From: Neelides folsomi | Taxonomy: Eukaryota; Arthropoda; Collembola; Neelipleona; Neelidae | Assembly: GCA_034687125.1 (NCBI GenBank) | Contig: JAQGBZ010000507.1 | Span: forward strand, 1-38,004 | Direction of reading: 5' to 3' | Length of the DNA stretch: 38,004 nt | Shown: in pieces, positions 32,846-38,004 of the stretch | Layout: each line of letters begins with the position of its first letter | Position numbering within the stretch: the stretch's first letter is position 1 | Position numbers and translations under genes: made by a program | The notes under the pieces: generated by a model | What the model was told of the DNA's origin: nothing | Databases searched by the model: none | Seen by the model: the letters and a program-made list of their open reading frames with translations, nothing else

Positions 32846-35800
32846 ATGGACACGATAAAAAATTCAGAAATATCGACTTATGTTGAAAATAAAGAAAAAA
32901 TTGTGATTTCTGGCATTTCTGGCCGATTTCCTGAATCTGACAATATGGACGAATTTAAAGACAATCTTTTGAAAAACATTGATATGGTTACTGAAGATGG
33001 GAGACGTTGGAGTCCTGGAATTTTCGATATCCCCAAAAGATGTGGAAAATTGAATGAATTGGACAAATTTGACGCAGAATTTTTTGGAATTCATGCAAAG
33101 CAGACAAATCGAATGGATCCACAATTAAGAATTCTTTTGGAAACAACTTATGAAGCAATCTTGGACTCTGGTATTTTAGTCAAATTTTGTAATATATAAT
33201 TAAAATATGATTTTGGTAAAGTCTGGCAACTACAACCTACAACACTACAAGTTAAGGCTCAAATTGACGCAAAAGTATACATATATACACTTAATATACT
33301 GCCCAAAAAGTCCATTCATCTATGTATATTGTATATGAAAATGCTAATTGATGAGATACGATAATTTTATAATTAGTTTATCTTTAAGACGCATTTGTTT
33401 TTTTCATTTTGTTTTTTTCACCAAGGTGAGGGTGGTGAATGCTCCATGGTGAAGGTGGTGAGTTCTCTGGTGAATCCTGCACTCACCAAGATTTTCCTGT
33501 TTTATATAGAGCTCAACATGGTGAAGAACTCACCATGGAGGGCCTGGTGAAAACTGGTGCACCATGGAGTCTCCATGTATAACATGGAGCTCAACATGGT
33601 GAGTTTTCATGGAGTTCACCATGTAAAATTGTCTCCATGGTGAAAGATATATTTAAATGGAGCAACAGTCTATCAATATGGATAATGTTTAGCTGGAGAT
33701 ATGAAAATATACATTACTTCACCATGGTTAAAGCTAATATTCCATGGAAAATCCATGGTTCACCATGGTGAGCCGAGCTCGTAAATTCTCGCCCATTTTT
33801 TAATTAATATATTGAGAATAAAATTGATAACATATTATAAATATAATTTTAGTGGTATTTTTTATATTTATAAAATTATGATAAAATTTAAAATTAATAC
33901 GTTGGCATTTTTATTTTGTAGGGATTAACCCTTCAACAATTAGAGGAAAGAAAATTGGAGTTTTTATAGGAGCGTCTATTAGCAACACTGATGAAGCTTG
34001 GAGTTATGAAAATATTTCTGATAATGGATATGGAATGACTGGATGCAACACCTCCATGTTTTCAAATAGGGTATCCTTTTCTTTTGATTTCAAGGGTCCA
34101 AGTTTAACTCTTAACACGGCCTGCTCTTCGGGTCATTTCGCTCTTGACCAAGCTGTGACATCAATAAGAATGGGGAAATGCGAAGCCGCCATTGTTGGAG
34201 GCGTCAATTTAGTAATTTTACCTGAGACATCACTACAGTTCAAAAATCTTAATATGCTAGCAAACGATGGAAAATGTAAATCTTTTGATGCTAAAGGTAA
34301 ATTTGTAATTATTTAATTTAATAATTTCAATTTTTTATTTGAATTATCTAAATACATTTTTTGATTTCCCAATAACACAACTTAATGTCCAAGACGCGGA
34401 TCTTGGCAGACGTTTTTTTAAATTACCTTCCCTTTAATTTATTAAAAAGCCGAGAAAATGAGTAATTTGGGAAAATATAGTAACAAAGTCATTAAACATG
34501 TAAGATACTTTTTAGTGAATTGCCATGTAATTTTAGTAAACAGTTTTTTAATTCCAATTTAGGGTAAAAACGTCTGCCAAGATCCGCGGCTTAAAATACA
34601 ATTCCGAAAACAATCTAACCTTTCACTTCGTTTTTATAAAAAATTATTTATTTATCATTAATTTATTTCGCTAGTTTAGCTTCGTATTAGATTTGAATTT
34701 CTCATACTGACCGAAGCTGATAAAATAATGTAACTTACATGACATCAAAAGTCTACTTATTTACTTCGTTCAAAAGAAAATTATAGAGACAATTGTTCAA
34801 ACGGAATTAATGGAAATAAGAGAAATTTAATATTTGATATGACGCTAAACATATCAAGTTAACTGCTAGGTTCTTTTCAGTTCATTATAGAAATATTTAT
34901 ATAACAAAGTTAGAATATTTGTAAATAACTGTGTAAATAATTAAATAATATAATGTCTATTAGATATGTACTATACTCGGTATATGCATATATGTTAAAT
35001 ATTAAAAATTGTATACATCTGTAGGAAATGGATATGTGAGAAGTGAAGCTGTGGTTGCGATTTATATTCAAAAAGCACAAAATGCCAAACGGATCTATGC
35101 AACAATTATTAACACTAAAACTAATTGCGATGGGTTCAAAAAGGAAGGAATCACTTACCCTGGGCGAGAATCCCAAAAATTACTTTGCGAAGAAATTTAC
35201 TCTGAAGTGGGAATTAATCCAAGATTAGTATCATATGTTGAAGCTCATGGAACTGGAACTGAAGTAGGAGACAACGAAGAGGCAAATTCAATTTTACAAG
35301 TCTTTTGTAAAGATCGAAATGAAAAAAATCCACTTTTAATTGGATCTGTTAAAAGCAACATGGGGCATTCAGAACCAACATCAGGACTTTGTGGAATTGC
35401 TAAAATGATTGTTGCGATGCAAACTGGAATTATTCCAGCTAATTTATGGTATGAAAACCCAATTTCTGCAATTGAGAACAGTAATAAAATTAAGGTAATT
35501 TAAAAATTAGTTAATTAATATAAAATTTGTAAAATACAAATATCAAATTAATGACCAATAAACACAAATATGTATTAAAATGATTTAATAAGGTTGTAAA
35601 TAAAAACATGAAATGGGATGGCGAAATTTTTGGAGTGAATTCATTTGGATTTGGAGGAACAAACTCACACGTGATACTTCAAACTTATCCAAAAAATGAA
35701 AAAGAGAATATAATAAATACATCTATTCCGGTTATAATTCCACTATCTGGGAGAACTAAAGAATCAGTAAACCATCTAGTTCGTTCACTGACCTTACAAA

Positions 35801-37823
35801 ACAAATGTTTTAATGGACTTTTGCATGAAATATTTCTCCAAGATATTCCTGGTCATCTATTCAGAGGATATTTAATCCAAAATGATGAAATAACTGAAAC
35901 ATTAATAGAAAAAGTGGAAGATTTCAAAAGACCTATTTGGTTTATTTGTAATGGAATGGGAAGTCAATGGAGTGGAATGGGAAAAGAACTTTTTATTTTT
36001 GAAGCATTTGAATATTCTATGAAAAAATCAGCAAAAATTCTTGAAAAATTTAATTTTGACCTTCTTGGATTAATTGAAAATGGAAAGGAAATTGATCAAT
36101 CCAACATTTTGAATTCTACAATTTCCATAATTGCAATTCAGATTGCACTTGTTGATCTTTTAACTTCTCTTGAAATTGTTCCTCATGGGTTTATTGGACA
36201 TTCAGCAGGTGAATTTATTTGCGCTTATATTGATGGATGTTTCACTGTAGAACAAATTCTTTATTTGGCTTATGCAAGATCTTTGTTACTTCTTGAGGCA
36301 AAACTCCCATTGGGTGGAATGGCTGCTGTTGGATTAACCTGGGAAGAAGCTCAAACCATGTGCCCAATTGACATTACTGTTGCTTGTCACAATTCTCAAG
36401 ACTCTGTAACTCTTTCAGGCCCCGTTGAATCAATTAAAAAAATTGTTCAATTTCTCACAAATCAAGGAATTTTTGCAAAAGAAATTAATTCCTCAGGAAT
36501 TGCTTTTCATAGCAAATACATTGCCGAAATTATTCCAAAATTTCGTGAAATTGCAGAGGGAATAATTAAAAAGCCACTTGAAAGGTCTTCAAAATGGATT
36601 TCATCGTCATTCACAAAATCACTTTGGAATTCATGTGGAAAATATGCATCAACAGATTATTGCATAAACAATGCTCTTTCTCCAGTTTTATTTTATGAGG
36701 TAATTTTTCTTATAATTTTGAAATTTAAATAAATATATAATTTTAAAACATTAGATTGTAGAGATAAAATACGTCTTTAATAATATATTTATTAATTTAT
36801 ATAATCTTTCCACATACAATTAGTGTACTTGGTGGGCTATAATTTTTTATACAATTGTTTATTTAAAAAAAGTATGCATGTTATGGACCGTATGTAACAT
36901 AAAAACAACAAAAAATTTATATGGATACCATAACATTATTACAGTGATAACTCTTTTTGTAGAAAAATTGTATACCTTTCTTTTGTTTATTTAGCGACAC
37001 ATGTTCTTATGGCATTTTTTAATTTTTTTTTTATTAAAGGCACTAAAGGAAGTCCCAGGAAATGCAATTGTTATAGAAATTGGGCCACATTGTATTTTTC
37101 AATCAATTCTAAAGAGAACTCTCGGAGTAAATACAATCAACATAGGGCTAATGAATCGTTTTAAAGAAAATGCAAAAAATATTTTGAATGCAATTGGCAG
37201 AATTTATACTTCTGGAAAAAATCCAAATATTTTAAAATTATACAAACATTTTGAATTTCCGGTTCCCATTGACACACCTTCAATCAGTTCACTTGTAAAA
37301 TGGGATCATTCAACTTCATGGGATGTGGCATCATTTTACAATGGAAAGCATTCTCCGCGTGACAATTCAATAGAAATTTCCTTGTCAGACGAAAATTACA
37401 GTTTTTTAAAAGATCATGTAATTGATGGGAGGATTCTATTTCCTGCTACAGCATACATTTATTTAATTTGGAAAATGTTTGCTAAACTCCATTCAACAAC
37501 AATTGATAAAATGCCAGTGGTTTTTGAAGACATTTTCATCAAAAGAATTACAATTATGAAAATTGATGAACCAACAAAAGTTTTCATCAATTTTATCGAA
37601 GGGTCGGATGAATTTAAAATATTAATTGATGGATTATTAACTGTGAATGGCAAAATTCGAGTGCATGAAAAGTTATTAAATGAATTTACGAATGTTACAA
37701 ATTGCGACATGAACGAAAATAATTCATTCACTCTGGACGCTTCTGATTTTTACAAGAAGATTAGATTAAGTGGACTAGAACATTGTGGGAAATTCAGAGC
37801 CGTAAAATCAATGAGCAGTGACG
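32846..37823 (+). CDS. FASN: Animal type I fatty acid synthase, N-terminal KS-MAT-DH part (continues past window)
   Basis: Five exons visible: 32846-33170, 33922-34296, 35025-35494, 35593-36699, 37040-37823; 1,020 codons, all in phase, open at the last donor (GTAAGA at 37824). Ketosynthase: residues about 18-415, with SGRFPESDNM, active-site Cys176 in NTACSSG, His in EAHGTGT and in SNMGHSE, and GFGGTNSHVIL. Acyltransferase: GMGSQWSGMG, nucleophile Ser594 in GHSAGE, AFHSKY, IEIGPH. Dehydratase: starts near 860, His885 in KDHVIDGRILFPATAY. This order is that of the cytosolic animal FAS, which makes palmitate from acetyl- and malonyl-CoA. The residue before TAC in the KS motif is Asn, where most FAS have Asp, and Gly-His follow the Ser pair. 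Intron 1 carries the CACCATGG-rich tract and intron 2 a MITE. The remaining domains lie to the right. Insect-style genomes hold several FAS paralogues; which one this is cannot be told. Confidence 0.93.
33421..33777. repeat. CACCATGG-rich palindromic tract, copy B (FAS intron 1)
   Basis: Eight CCATGG sites plus many CAACATGGTGA, CTCCATGGTGA and GGTGAA words fall in about 360 bases, ending in CACCATGGTGAGCCGAGCTCG. The word family matches 24138-24371, but the order differs, so this is a related, diverged array rather than a plain copy. It lies fully inside FAS intron 1 (33171-33921). Unlike copy A it is not flanked by the 69-bp repeats. Confidence 0.75.
34395..34588. mobile_element. MITE in FAS intron 2
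   Basis: CGCGGATCTTGGCAGACG with trailing Ts (34395-34417) is inverted at 34566-34588. The repeats are 23 bases and perfect, around a 148-base AT-rich middle. CTTAA occurs just outside both ends (34381-34385 and right after 34588), so a TTAA-type duplication is possible but not clean. No coding content. Confidence 0.7.
36700..37039. other. FAS intron 4
   Basis: 340-base intron between the acyltransferase exon and the next. AT-rich, with no repeat or ORF recognised; donor GTAATT, acceptor TTTATTAAAG. Confidence 0.6.
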
Positions 37824-38004
37824 GTAAGATTCTTTTTTATAAATTAATAATTTTAAGTAGTGTTATTTTATTGTATAATTAATTTAATTTTATTATATAT
37901 TAATTATATTTAAAAATTAGTTAACATATAATGTGTTTCTTAGGTGCTTAATTGGTTTATGCAGTGGTATGGATGTGTAAATGGGTGTTGAATGGCTGAG
38001 TGTA
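37824..38004. other. Right edge: FAS intron and unresolved sequence
   Basis: Begins with the donor of FAS exon 5. An AG at 37942-37943 could be an acceptor, but the sequence behind it hits a stop in the required phase (GAC G-GT GCT TAA). I therefore cannot place the next exon, and it may lie beyond the edge. Confidence 0.4.

Noticed and set aside
37942..38004. Possible sixth FAS exon
   Set aside because: In the phase left by exon 5 it reads into TAA at once; similarity to the FAS linker is too weak to call.

Overview
The window is eukaryotic nuclear DNA. It is very AT-rich, its genes are split by short GT-AG introns, and miniature inverted-repeat elements sit in introns and between genes. 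The gene set points to an arthropod: a juvenile-hormone-acid-methyltransferase-like enzyme, an animal type I fatty acid synthase, an MFSD11 orthologue, a five-Ig-type receptor tyrosine kinase, and short TTAGG-type runs. A wax-ester-synthase-like acyltransferase and an acetolactate-decarboxylase-like secreted protein would fit a springtail or a mite. That lineage guess is inference only.

Layout. 1-356: end of a decayed transposon-type ORF. 2159-3181 (+): secreted, probably GPI-anchored protein resembling bacterial alpha-acetolactate decarboxylase. 3335-8212 (-): complete 17-exon, 989-residue receptor tyrosine kinase. 8798-10135 (+): SARNP/Tho1 RNA-binding protein, with one GC-AG intron. 11461-12009 (-): four-TM, TMEM272-like protein. 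12709-15439 (-): NOL9/Grc3 polynucleotide kinase, seven exons, 641 aa. 17149-19536 (+): MFSD11, six exons, 454 aa, followed by a decayed copy of its own 3' end. 20510-21577 (-): JHAMT-like methyltransferase. 21578-24816: repeat-rich desert. 24817-27657 (+): acid lipase with an in-frame TAG. 28129-29969 (-): WS/DGAT-type acyltransferase with a one-base frame break. 29970-32845: desert holding a 1.4 kb foldback element. 32846 to the right edge (+): fatty acid synthase, KS-MAT-DH part.

I rebuilt the exon models by hand from splice sites and phase. The RTK, SARNP, NOL9, MFSD11 and JHAMT-like models, and the visible part of FAS, are phase-consistent from end to end. That makes the two exceptions stand out: the lipase needs one base changed and the acyltransferase needs one base added. 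These two neighbours plus FAS form a block of lipid genes (fat release, ester synthesis, fatty acid synthesis) separated and invaded by foldback elements.

The least expected items are four. First, the acetolactate-decarboxylase-like protein in an animal genome. Second, two separate tracts packed with the palindrome CACCATGGTG, one bracketed by 69-bp direct repeats and one inside FAS intron 1. Third, a family of foldback/MITE elements, two of which carry 9-bp target-site duplications. Fourth, the RTK kinase core, which has HGD instead of HRD and AFE instead of APE. No rRNA, tRNA or CRISPR array was recognised.
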